Notes: generated by a model from the letters alone, not told the origin. A stretch of DNA of 33,599 nucleotides from Marinobacterium zhoushanense (GCF_014641945.1 NZ_BMIJ01000007.1:383748-417346); one strand, 5' to 3'; positions 25,876-32,486 are shown, counted from the first letter of the stretch. A program made the numbers and translations.

Positions 25876-26970
25876 ATGGAAATCAACCCGATACTGAACA
25901 GCCTCAAGGATATCGGCGAGCGCACCAAGCTGTTGCGCACCTATCTCGAGTACGATCTGAAGAAGGAGCGCCTGGAAGAGGTGCAGCGCGAGCTTGAGGA
26001 CCCGGCGGTCTGGAACGACCCGGCAAACGCGCAGCAGCTCGGCCGCGAGCGCGCCAGTCTGGAAGCTGTTGTTGAGACCATCGATGAACTCACCAGCGGT
26101 GTGGCTGATGCTCGGGAGCTGCTCGACCTGGCGGTTGAGGAGAGTGACGAGGATACCGTCGGCGAAGTGGAAGCCGAGGTCGCGTCGCTGACCGAGAAGC
26201 TCACTCAGCTCGAGTTCCGTCGCATGTTCTCCGGCGAAACCGACGCCAACAACGCCTTCCTTGATATTCAGGCCGGCTCCGGTGGTACCGAAGCGCAGGA
26301 CTGGGCCAATATGCTGCTGCGCATGTACCTGCGCTGGGGCGAGGCAAAAGGGTTCAAGACCGAGCTGGTTGAGGTGTCCGAAGGTGAAGTGGCCGGTATC
26401 AAGTCCGCCACCATCAGTTTTCAGGGCGAGTACGCTTTCGGCTGGCTGCGCACCGAAACCGGCGTCCACCGTCTGGTGCGCAAGTCGCCGTTCGACTCCG
26501 GCGGTCGCCGTCACACCTCCTTCTCCTCTGTATTCGTCTCGCCTGAGATCGACGACAACGTGGAGATCGAGATCAACCCGGCTGACCTGCGTGTCGATGT
26601 CTACCGCGCTTCCGGCGCCGGTGGTCAGCACGTAAACCGTACCGAATCGGCCGTGCGAATCACTCACGAACCCTCAGGGATCGTGGTGCAGTGCCAGACC
26701 CAGCGCTCGCAGCACCAGAACCGTGACTTCTGTATGAAGCAGCTGCGCGCGAAACTGTACGAGATGGAGATGCTCAAGCGTCGTGAAGCCGCGCAGCTGG
26801 TCGAGGACAACAAGGCCGATATCGGCTGGGGTAGCCAGATCCGCTCCTACGTGCTGGATGACTCCCGCATCAAGGATCTGCGTACCAACGTGCAGACCTC
26901 CAACTGTGATCGCGTGCTCGACGGCGATCTCGACATGTTTATCGAAGCCAGCCTTAAGGCCGGCCTCTAA
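25876..26970 (+). CDS. prfB: Peptide chain release factor 2 (without programmed frameshift)
   Basis: 364 residues in one uninterrupted frame. RF2 reads UGA and UAA stop codons: the SPF anticodon-like tripeptide is in VRKSPFDSGGRRHTSF and the peptidyl-hydrolysis GGQ in GAGGQHVNRTESAV. In E. coli and most bacteria the gene has an in-frame UGA near codon 26 with a Shine-Dalgarno-like AGGGGG and needs a +1 shift; here the site reads CTATCTCGAGTAC (YLEY, codon 25 = Glu at 25948-25950), with no stop and no AGGGGG. Autoregulation by frameshifting is therefore absent. lysS follows by 48 bp, the usual prfB-lysS operon. Confidence 0.97.
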   Translation: MEINPILNSLKDIGERTKLLRTYLEYDLKKERLEEVQRELEDPAVWNDPANAQQLGRERASLEAVVETIDELTSGVADARELLDLAVEESDEDTVGEVEAEVASLTEKLTQLEFRRMFSGETDANNAFLDIQAGSGGTEAQDWANMLLRMYLRWGEAKGFKTELVEVSEGEVAGIKSATISFQGEYAFGWLRTETGVHRLVRKSPFDSGGRRHTSFSSVFVSPEIDDNVEIEINPADLRVDVYRASGAGGQHVNRTESAVRITHEPSGIVVQCQTQRSQHQNRDFCMKQLRAKLYEMEMLKRREAAQLVEDNKADIGWGSQIRSYVLDDSRIKDLRTNVQTSNCDRVLDGDLDMFIEASLKAGL

Positions 26971-27018
26971 CCGAACCGAATTTGACCGATTTAAGCCGAC
27001 TTTTAAGGTAGCAGCCTG

Positions 27019-28527
27019 ATGTCCGACAACGCTCAGAATCCTCAGCAAGATGAAAACCGCCTGATCGCCGAGCGCCGCGAAAAACTCGCCGCGCTGCGCG
27101 AGCAGGGTAATGCCTTCCCCAACACCTTCCGCCGCGACAGTTACGCTGGCGACCTGCAGAAGGAACATGGTGAGAAGAGCAAGGAGGAGCTGGAGGAAGC
27201 GGGCATTCAGGCGGCTGTGTCTGGTCGTGTCATGCTCAACCGGGGCGCGTTCATGGTGCTGCAGGATATGACCGGTCGTATCCAACTCTACGTCAACAAG
27301 GAGGCGCGCGCCTTCGCCAAGACCGTGGACCTGGGCGATATCGTCGGCATTCAGGGTACCCTGCACAAATCGGGCAAGGGCGATCTCTACGTCGACATGG
27401 AGCAGTTCCAGCTGCTGACCAAGAGCCTGCGCCCGCTGCCCGATAAGCACAAGGGTCTGCAGGACATGGAGATGCGCTACCGTCAGCGCTACGTGGACCT
27501 GATCACCAACGAGCAGTCGCGCACCGTATTCGAAACCCGTTTCCGTATCATCGCCGCTATCCGCCAGTTCCTCGCCGAGCGTCGCTTCCTCGAGGTGGAA
27601 ACCCCGATGCTGCAAGCGATCCCGGGTGGCGCTTCGGCGCGGCCGTTCGTCACCCACCACAATGCGCTGGATATCGACATGTACCTGCGTATCGCGCCGG
27701 AGCTGTACCTGAAGCGCCTGGTGGTGGGCGGCTTCGAGCGCGTGTTCGAGATCAACCGCAACTTCCGTAACGAAGGGCTGTCGACCCGCCACAACCCCGA
27801 GTTCACCATGATCGAGTTCTATCAGGCCTACGCCGATTACCACGATCTGATGGACCTGACCGAAGAGATGCTGCGCACCGTGGCGCAGAACGTGCTCGGC
27901 ACCACAACGCTGGTCAACACCGTGCGTAACGAAGCGGGTGAGGTCCTCGACAGCGTCGAATACGACCTGTCCAAACCCTTTGCCCGCATGTCCGTGTTCG
28001 ACGCGATCCTGCACTTCAACCCGGAGATCAATGCCGAAGCGCTGTCCAACGAGCACGCCGCCCGTGAGATCGCCCAGCACCTCGATATCGACGTCAAGGA
28101 TAGCTGGGGTCTGGGCAAGATCCAGATCGAGATCTTCGAAGAGACCTGCGAGCACCGTCTGCAGCAGCCGACTTTCATTACCGAATATCCCACCGAGGTC
28201 AGCCCGCTGGCCCGTCGCAGCGATGACAACCCGTTCGTCACCGACCGGTTCGAGTTCTTCGTCGGCGGTCGTGAACTGGCCAACGGCTTCTCGGAGCTGA
28301 ACGACGCCGAGGACCAGGCCGAGCGTTTCCGCAAGCAGGTGGAGGAGAAGGATGCCGGTGACGACGAAGCGATGCACTACGATGGCGACTTCGTCAACGC
28401 GCTGGAGTACGGCCTGCCGCCGACCGCCGGTGAGGGGATCGGTATCGACCGTCTGGTGATGCTGTTCACCGACTCCGCGTCGATCCGCGACGTGATCCTG
28501 TTCCCGGCCATGCGCCCACGCGCCTGA
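27019..28527 (+). CDS. lysS: Lysyl-tRNA synthetase (class II)
   Basis: 502 residues. The N-terminal OB-fold anticodon-binding domain (VSGRVMLNRGAFMVLQDMTGRIQLYV) is followed by the class II catalytic core: motif 1 with RFLEVETPMLQAIPGGASARPFVTHHNALD, motif 2 FEINRNFRNEGLSTRHNPEFTMIEFYQAYADY, and motif 3 GIGIDRLVMLFTDSASIRDVILFPAMRP. AAGGT lies 9 bp before the ATG. It charges tRNA-Lys and is co-directional with prfB. Confidence 0.98.
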   Translation: MSDNAQNPQQDENRLIAERREKLAALREQGNAFPNTFRRDSYAGDLQKEHGEKSKEELEEAGIQAAVSGRVMLNRGAFMVLQDMTGRIQLYVNKEARAFAKTVDLGDIVGIQGTLHKSGKGDLYVDMEQFQLLTKSLRPLPDKHKGLQDMEMRYRQRYVDLITNEQSRTVFETRFRIIAAIRQFLAERRFLEVETPMLQAIPGGASARPFVTHHNALDIDMYLRIAPELYLKRLVVGGFERVFEINRNFRNEGLSTRHNPEFTMIEFYQAYADYHDLMDLTEEMLRTVAQNVLGTTTLVNTVRNEAGEVLDSVEYDLSKPFARMSVFDAILHFNPEINAEALSNEHAAREIAQHLDIDVKDSWGLGKIQIEIFEETCEHRLQQPTFITEYPTEVSPLARRSDDNPFVTDRFEFFVGGRELANGFSELNDAEDQAERFRKQVEEKDAGDDEAMHYDGDFVNALEYGLPPTAGEGIGIDRLVMLFTDSASIRDVILFPAMRPRA

Positions 28528-28540
28528 TCGGGCCTGGTTA

Positions 28541-28570
28541 AGAAAGCCGCTGCATGCGGCTTTCTTTTTT
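28541..28570 (+). terminator. Rho-independent terminator after lysS
   Basis: AGAAAGCCGC pairs with GCGGCTTTCT across a TGCAT loop, followed by a run of T. It ends 11 bp before the next gene. Confidence 0.92.
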
Positions 28571-28581
28571 GGAGCAATCGA

Positions 28582-29028
28582 ATGGGCATCAAGCAGCTAC
28601 TGTTTCCGGAAACCTCCCGCAACCTGCCGGGCAAGCGCTACATCAGCCTGGTGTTGCGCGGGCTGCATCTGGTCGGCGTTGCCGGCGTTGCCGGGTTGTT
28701 CCTTTACGGTCTGCCGTTCGATCAGTGGAGCCTGTACGGCCTGCTGGCGTTGCTGACCGGCACGATAATGATGCTGGTCGAGATCTGGGGCGATGGTGTC
28801 TGGCTGTTCCAGCTGCGTGGTCAGGCGGTACTGCTCAAGCTGGTGTTGCTGGCGGTGGCGCTGATCTGGCCATCGACAGCGGCGGTCTGCTTTATCCTGA
28901 TCATCCTGTTGTCGGCCTTCTTCTCCCACGCACCGGGTAAGATTAGGTACTATTCGATCTGGCATGGTCAGGTGGTCAAAGCGTTGCGCAGTGCCGATGG
29001 GCGCATACGCGATAGTGGACAGTTGTAA
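28582..29028 (+). CDS. Small membrane protein of unknown function
   Basis: 148 residues, family not recognised. About four hydrophobic segments (28-46, 50-67, 85-103 and 104-117) alternate with basic residues; the C-terminus (APGKIRYYSIWHGQVVKALRSADG) is soluble and basic. TGGAG lies 8 bp before the ATG. ung starts 27 bp downstream, so the two are probably co-transcribed, though no functional link is evident. Confidence 0.8.
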   Translation: MGIKQLLFPETSRNLPGKRYISLVLRGLHLVGVAGVAGLFLYGLPFDQWSLYGLLALLTGTIMMLVEIWGDGVWLFQLRGQAVLLKLVLLAVALIWPSTAAVCFILIILLSAFFSHAPGKIRYYSIWHGQVVKALRSADGRIRDSGQL

Positions 29029-29055
29029 TCGAGATAGAAAATGGGCGAGGTAGAG

Positions 29056-29751
29056 ATGGCACTGGATAAAGCACCGAGTTGGCAGCCGTTGCTGGCCCCT
29101 GAATTCGACAAACCCTATATGCAGCAACTGAAAGCCTTTCTGCAGCAGCGCAAGGCGCAACAGGTGACCATCTACCCCCATTCCAGTAACTGGTTCCACG
29201 CCCTTGAGGCGACGCCGTTGGACAGTGTCCGTGTCGTCATCCTCGGCCAGGATCCCTATCACCAGCCGGGTCAGGCCCATGGCCTCTGCTTTTCCGTTAA
29301 GCCCGGTATCAAGGTGCCGCCCTCGCTGGTCAATATCTATAAAGAGCTGCAGGCGGACCTGGGCACCACCCCGGTTAGCCATGGTTACCTGGAGTCCTGG
29401 GCTAACCAGGGTGTGCTGCTGCTCAACGCCGTGCTGACCGTCGAGGACAGCAGTGCCAACGCCCATCAGGGCAAGGGCTGGGAGCAGTTCACCGACCGTG
29501 TTATCCACCTGGTCAATGAGCGGTGTGAGCATGTGGTGTTCATGCTCTGGGGCAGCTATGCGCAGAAGAAAGCGGCTTTCGTTGATCAGAGCAAACATCT
29601 TGTTCTAAAAGCCCCACACCCGTCGCCCCTGTCCGCGCACCGCGGCTTCCTGGGCTGCAAGCATTTTTCCCAAGCCAATGCCTGGCTCGAAAACCGGGGC
29701 TGTGCGCCGGTTGACTGGCAATTACCTGAGCAGGTCGTGAAGGCGCTATAG
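29056..29751 (+). CDS. ung: Uracil-DNA glycosylase
   Basis: 231 residues, family 1 UDG, which removes uracil from DNA in base excision repair. Seen: the catalytic GQDPYHQPGQAHGLCFSV with Asp66, VLLLNAVLTVE, FMLWGSYAQ and the DNA-intercalating HPSPLSAHRGFLGCKHFSQAN. The ATG at 29056 is preceded by GAGGTAGAG; ATG 29041 lacks a ribosome site. Its stop (TAG 29749-29751) overlaps the integrase stop on the other strand. Confidence 0.97.
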   Translation: MALDKAPSWQPLLAPEFDKPYMQQLKAFLQQRKAQQVTIYPHSSNWFHALEATPLDSVRVVILGQDPYHQPGQAHGLCFSVKPGIKVPPSLVNIYKELQADLGTTPVSHGYLESWANQGVLLLNAVLTVEDSSANAHQGKGWEQFTDRVIHLVNERCEHVVFMLWGSYAQKKAAFVDQSKHLVLKAPHPSPLSAHRGFLGCKHFSQANAWLENRGCAPVDWQLPEQVVKAL

Positions 29752-30705
29752 CGCGTCCAGCGGGCTATAGGTACCGGCAAAATGCTGCCCGATTACATGG
29801 GTATAAATCTGCGTCGTTTTCACATCGCTGTGTCCAAGCAACTCCTGCACCGTTCGAATGTCCCGTCCCGCTTCCAGCAAGTGAGTGGCAAAGCTATGGC
29901 GAAAGGTGTGGCAACTGACACGCTTGTGCTGAATGCCCGCCCTGGCAACGGCAAGTTTGAGCGCTTTGCGTGGCACCGAGTCGTGTAGGTGGTGGCGACA
30001 GAGTCTGCCTGATATTGGGTGGTTGCTGAGTGCTGACGAGGGGAACAGATACATCCATCCACTTTGGCGATAAGCGTTGGGATACTTCTTGTGCAATGCA
30101 TAGGGTAGGGAGGGGCCGTAACCGATCCGATTGTCGGCCTCCTGCACAAGCTGCGCACGGGTAAGCTGAGCCTGAATTGCGGGGATCAGTTTTCGGCTTA
30201 ATAGCGTCTTGCGATCCTTGTTGCCTTTTCCATCCCTGACGGTTATGCAGGCATCTTCTAAACCTATATCCTGAATGCGAAGCCTCAGACATTCGGTGAT
30301 ACGCAGCCCGCTGCCGTACAACAGAGCGAAGATCAGATGATCCCGTTCTTCCAGCTGAGCCAGAATCGATGCAACCTCTGAAGTCGAAAGAACTGACGGC
30401 AGGCGGCGCGGTCGTTTTGCACGCTGAAAATCGAGGTCTCCCAATTCGATTGACAGCACTTTGTGATAGAGAAATGCCAGCGCATTGAGAGCCGTTTTCT
30501 GGGTGTTTATCGCTACATACTGCTCATTTGCGAGCCACGAAAGAAATGCGCGCACCTCGTCAGCGCCCATTTGAGCTGGATGGGTAAGGTTATGGAAGTG
30601 GATATAGCGTTTGATCCACTGGAGGTATGTCTTCTCAGTTCGGATGCTGTAGCCGCGCAGGCGCATCTCACTACGCACCCGCTCAAGCAGGGGGCTTCTA
30701 CCCAT
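29746..30705 (-). CDS. intI: Integron integrase (tyrosine recombinase)
   Basis: 319 residues, the usual IntI length. It inserts and excises gene cassettes by recombination between attI and folded single-stranded attC. Catalytic residues: Arg135 (ALLYGSGLRITECLRLR), the beta-hairpin lysine in RDGKGNKDRKT, His266 and Arg269 (SCHTFRHSFATHLLEAG), His292 (LLGHSDVKTTQIYTH) and Tyr301. The IntI-specific insert is present (PYALHKKYPNAYRQSGWMYLFPSSALSNHP..GRLCRHHLHDS), separating it from XerC/D, as does the C-terminal YSPLDAL. ATG 30705 gives the typical MGRSPLLERVRSEMRLRGYS start with AGGGAG 8 bp upstream; an upstream in-frame ATG would add 40 residues running through the promoter. It points away from the cassettes, as in all integrons. 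Confidence 0.97.
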   Translation of the reverse strand: MGRSPLLERVRSEMRLRGYSIRTEKTYLQWIKRYIHFHNLTHPAQMGADEVRAFLSWLANEQYVAINTQKTALNALAFLYHKVLSIELGDLDFQRAKRPRRLPSVLSTSEVASILAQLEERDHLIFALLYGSGLRITECLRLRIQDIGLEDACITVRDGKGNKDRKTLLSRKLIPAIQAQLTRAQLVQEADNRIGYGPSLPYALHKKYPNAYRQSGWMYLFPSSALSNHPISGRLCRHHLHDSVPRKALKLAVARAGIQHKRVSCHTFRHSFATHLLEAGRDIRTVQELLGHSDVKTTQIYTHVIGQHFAGTYSPLDAL

Positions 30706-30748
30706 GTCGTGTACTCCCTGTACCCGTGAAAAATTCGTCCATGGTGGT

Positions 30749-30764
30749 ATGTATATATATACAG
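30749..30764 (-). promoter_or_regulatory. LexA (SOS) box overlapping the intI promoter
   Basis: On the minus strand this reads CTGTATATATATACAT, matching CTGT-N8-ACAG at all but the last base and including the preferred alternating TA core. It is 43 bp upstream of the intI ATG. LexA control of intI is known in mobile and Vibrio integrons; the same is inferred here. Confidence 0.88.
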
Positions 30765-30782
30765 TATATATTATGGTGTCCA
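30754..30782 (-). promoter_or_regulatory. Predicted intI promoter
   Basis: On the minus strand TGGACA (30777-30782) and TATATA (30754-30759) are separated by 17 bp. The -10 lies inside the LexA box, so LexA would block polymerase directly. Confidence 0.5.
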
Positions 30783-30824
30783 GCCAGTGTGCGCGTTTTT
30801 CTGCCTGCGTGTGCTCACTTGTCA

Positions 30825-30854
30825 TTGACGATATGAATAAAATTGGTCCAATAT
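30825..30854 (+). promoter_or_regulatory. Candidate cassette promoter (Pc)
   Basis: TTGACG at 30825-30830 and CAATAT at 30849-30854 (18-bp spacer) face the cassettes. The -35 is good and the -10 is poor; this is only a candidate for the promoter that reads into the array. Confidence 0.25.
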
Positions 30855-30905
30855 CAAGACATTATGGAAAAGCCGCAGTGGGATACTGCGCACGTCAGAG
30901 CAGCA

Positions 30906-31023
30906 AAACGCGCATGCTCGTTTTCATCGGAGGAAGACAGCTATGACTTGTCGATTATTCTTTTCTCTTCAGACGCTTAGATCGACTTCTCCAAGCTCAT
31001 ACTCGGTGCGTAAACGCGCATGC
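30906..31023 (+). repeat. 12-bp direct repeats in the intI-cassette spacer
   Basis: AAACGCGCATGC occurs at 30906-30917 and again at 31012-31023, both between intI and the first cassette. attI sites of mobile integrons contain accessory direct repeats bound by IntI, but usually closer together; here the spacing is 106 bp. Confidence 0.5.
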
Positions 31024-31041
31024 ACAGTATTAAAATGTTGA
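30943..31041 (+). CDS. Possible 32-residue leader peptide before attI
   Basis: A short frame beginning MTCRLFFSLQTLR is preceded by an exceptionally good ribosome site, GGAGGA, 8 bp before the ATG, stronger than any cassette gene has. It ends 40 bp before the inferred attI crossover at 31081. In class 1 integrons a short ORF in attI1 (ORF11) supplies translation initiation for cassettes that lack their own site; this frame occupies a similar place. No protein family is recognisable, and the peptide itself may have no function. Confidence 0.4.
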   Translation: MTCRLFFSLQTLRSTSPSSYSVRKRACTVLKC

Positions 31042-31087
31042 AGATGACGCCTGATCATTAATATTGCTCAGTTACATCGCGTTGAGA
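31020..31087 (+). other. Inferred attI recombination site (core GTTGAGA at 31081-31087)
   Basis: attI cannot be identified by strong sequence identity. The core GTTGAGA at 31081-31087 is proposed because the closing attC of the next cassette begins CATCAAC, whose TCAAC is complementary to GTTGA; intact cassettes in this array show the same self-complementarity. Upstream limit is arbitrary. Confidence 0.4.
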
Positions 31088-31177
31088 CGTATTTAAAAAG
31101 GATCGCACAAGAATGGATTTTATCAGGCGTGCAAGATTCAGAAAAAGTCCTATGTCGCCGATGTTCTTTTTACGCTA

Positions 31178-31240
31178 CCGTGAACCCGCCGGAGGCGCGA
31201 AGGAACACGAGTTCCGGCGACACCTCCGGCGGGTTCACGG
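31178..31240. repeat. Long inverted repeat in the first cassette
   Basis: The arms CCGTGAACCCGCCGGAGG and CCTCCGGCGGGTTCACGG are perfectly complementary over 18 bp. Inside them GGAAC/GTTCC forms a further stem around an ACGA loop. The GC-rich block differs sharply from the AT-rich surroundings. It is not an attC (no core sites) and not a terminator (no T-tract). Confidence 0.9.
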
Positions 31241-31283
31241 AAAGATGAATCGGGATATTGGGCTTGGTTTTTCGGAAGTTCGG

Positions 31284-31360
31284 CAGGTCCTGAGATTATC
31301 GACTCTGACACCGTGTAATGTGGAGCCGACTTCAAAAGTCGTCAGGGCCTGATATTATGG
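31284..31360 (+). repeat. Imperfect 18-bp direct repeat
   Basis: CAGGTCCTGAGATTATCG at 31284-31301 recurs as CAGGGCCTGATATTATGG at 31343-31360 (15 of 18 identical). The segment between contains the small hairpin CGACTT-CAA-AAGTCG. Origin unknown. Confidence 0.6.
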
Positions 31361-31372
31361 CGTGGCGGCGCA

Positions 31373-31443
31373 CATCAACAAGCCGCTACATGAGATCCTG
31401 CTTACGCTACGCGCAACCAGGACTCGTGAGCTAAGCGTTATGT
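31373..31443 (+). repeat. Diverged attC site closing the first cassette
   Basis: The right core GTTATGT (31437-31443) is intact. The left core is CATCAAC (31373-31379). Between them GAGATCCTG (31392-31400) pairs with CAGGACTC (31418-31425) leaving one A (31395) extrahelical, a hallmark of attC hairpins. It lacks the TGGGACCTC motif of the other attC sites. Confidence 0.6.
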
Positions 31444-32088
31444 TTAAGGACGGGCATGAAAAATCGAATAATATCAATAGTCGCGGTACTGCTGATTATT
31501 TTGGTAGGGACGTACATATATTTTTCCGGCAAAGAATATATCGTCAGAATTCCAGAGTCTCAAATAAAGGCTGCTATGGATGAGAAGCTGCCATTAACAA
31601 AAACGTATCTATTTATTATCGACGTGACATTGCAGCATCCAAGAGTTGAATTGATAGATGGGTCAGGTCGTATCGCTGGTGGCATGGATGTAGAATTGAA
31701 TGTCCGGGTTAACGAAAATCCTGAACCCCTCGGTGGTTCTATTGATATATCAGGCGGTGTATCGTACATGGCTGATGAGGGGAAGTTTTTCCTAACTGAT
31801 CCGGTAGTGGAGAACTTTTCAGTTCAGGGTTTAGCTGAAAGTATCAAGCCCAAGGTAAATAAGGCGATAGAAAAGGCATTGAGTGAATATTTCTCTAAGA
31901 ACCCAATATATACTTTAAAGAAAACTGACTTAAAACAGGCGGCAGCTTATGCCGTGTTAAAAAATGTATCGGTTGAGGGCAAGGATCTTGTTGTTGTCCT
32001 GGGCATATAAACATAACAATAAATTCAAGTCGCCCGCAAACGGGCTGGGACCTCAAAAGCTACGCTTTTTCGGCCCCTTAATTGAGCG
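31438..32088 (+). mobile_element. Gene cassette A (DUF1439-like protein)
   Basis: Starts TTATGT after the G of the previous attC and ends at G 32088. The R'' of its attC, ACATAAC, is the exact complement of G+TTATGT, confirming the boundaries. It carries one gene in the usual orientation and is much more AT-rich than the chromosome. Confidence 0.9.
31456..32010 (+). CDS. DUF1439/YceB-like membrane-anchored protein (cassette A)
   Basis: 184 residues. A hydrophobic N-terminal helix (about 4-23) without a lipobox anchors it to the inner membrane, with the rest probably periplasmic. The remainder resembles the DUF1439 (YceB) family in order and spacing: IPESQIKAAMDEKLPLTKTY, a beta region with HPRVELIDGSGRIAGGMDVELNVRV, GKFFLTDPVVENFSVQGL, then KVNKAIEKALSEYFSKNPIYTLKKTDLKQAAAYAVLKNVSVEGKDLVVVLG. 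E. coli YceB is a lipoprotein of tubular lipid-binding type; function here is unknown. AAGGA lies 5 bp before the ATG, so the cassette has its own ribosome site. Confidence 0.8.
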   Translation: MKNRIISIVAVLLIILVGTYIYFSGKEYIVRIPESQIKAAMDEKLPLTKTYLFIIDVTLQHPRVELIDGSGRIAGGMDVELNVRVNENPEPLGGSIDISGGVSYMADEGKFFLTDPVVENFSVQGLAESIKPKVNKAIEKALSEYFSKNPIYTLKKTDLKQAAAYAVLKNVSVEGKDLVVVLGI

Positions 32089-32094
32089 TTATGT
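32011..32094 (+). repeat. attC site of cassette A
   Basis: R'' ACATAAC (32011-32017) and R' GTTATGT (32088-32094) are perfectly complementary. Inside are GCCCG-CAAA-CGGGC (32032-32045), the shared TGGGACCTC (32046-32054), AAAAGC-TAC-GCTTTT (32055-32069) and CGGCCCC. TCAA/TTGA next to the cores forms the L box pairing. Crossover is after G 32088. Confidence 0.93.
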
Positions 32095-32480
32095 GGAATT
32101 CAGCTATGAATAAATTCTCGATAGAAGATGAAGTTCATGCGGAATGGCAGGGGGATTTCAGCACCTTCGAAGACGCACTCAATGAACTAAAAAGGCGTTC
32201 AAAGATACCTTGGAATCAAGAGCCGAATAAGTGCCCATTTATAAGTTGGGAAAGTTGTGAGCGCATCTATACAATTTCAGAGGTTGAAATAGGTGATGAG
32301 ACATATTCTCCAATACGTGAAGCGGAAGTACTTAACGTCTCATCTAAAGGTGTTATCTGGCTCAAAGGTTTCGAGAACTATGCGGATATGTAAAAAACAC
32401 ATAACAAACGCATGTTGTTCGACCCTGCGGGGCTGGGACCTTCGTTCCGCTGCGCTTCACTACGGCACCAAATACGGGCG
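32089..32480 (+). mobile_element. Gene cassette B (hypothetical protein)
   Basis: Starts TTATGT at 32089 and ends at G 32480. Its attC R'' (ACATAAC) complements its own first bases exactly. One gene, same orientation as the others. Confidence 0.92.
32106..32393 (+). CDS. Integron cassette hypothetical protein (cassette B)
   Basis: 95 residues from ATG 32106; ATG 32091, formed by the recombination core itself (GTTATG), would add five residues. No named domain is recognised, but the stretch FEDALNELKRRSKIPWNQEPNKCPF.SWESCERIY.I.E is of a kind I associate with cassette-borne hypothetical proteins (memory, not searched). Acidic N-terminus, mixed alpha/beta, no signal peptide or membrane helix, so cytoplasmic. 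Only a weak GGA serves as ribosome site, which would make expression depend on upstream translation. Confidence 0.78.
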   Translation: MNKFSIEDEVHAEWQGDFSTFEDALNELKRRSKIPWNQEPNKCPFISWESCERIYTISEVEIGDETYSPIREAEVLNVSSKGVIWLKGFENYADM

Positions 32481-32486
32481 TTATGA
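32399..32486 (+). repeat. attC site of cassette B
   Basis: R'' ACATAAC (32399-32405) and right core GTTATGA (32480-32486; the last six bases belong to cassette C). Contains CCC-TGC-GGGG, TGGGACCTT and an ACGGCACC right arm. It is the same length (88 bp) as the attC of cassette D and differs from it at 5 of the first 81 bases. Confidence 0.92.

Larger units (their letters stand above)
31082..31437 (+). mobile_element. First cassette, decayed or non-coding
   Basis: Bounded by the inferred attI core and the diverged attC ending at 31437. It holds an 18-bp perfect inverted repeat (31178-31195 and 31223-31240), an imperfect 18-bp direct repeat and only a doubtful 79-codon frame (31113-31352) that runs through the inverted repeat. 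The frame has no recognisable domain, arginine-rich composition and a ribosome site too far away (AAGGA, about 10 bp). Either a cassette with a lost gene or one whose product is an RNA. Confidence 0.45.

Noticed and set aside
26674..28377. A 567-codon open frame on the minus strand
   Set aside because: Antisense shadow of prfB and lysS with no domain; both plus-strand genes are certain.
30706..30825. A 40-residue N-terminal extension of the integrase
   Set aside because: It would read through the LexA box and promoter; the internal ATG at 30705 has a good ribosome site and gives the normal IntI length.
31178..31240. Rho-independent terminator or insertion-sequence end
   Set aside because: No T-tract follows either arm, and there is no transposase or target duplication nearby.
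31113..31352. 79-codon frame as the gene of the first cassette
   Set aside because: It crosses the perfect inverted repeat, has unnatural composition, a poorly spaced ribosome site and no recognisable domain; noted only within the cassette entry.
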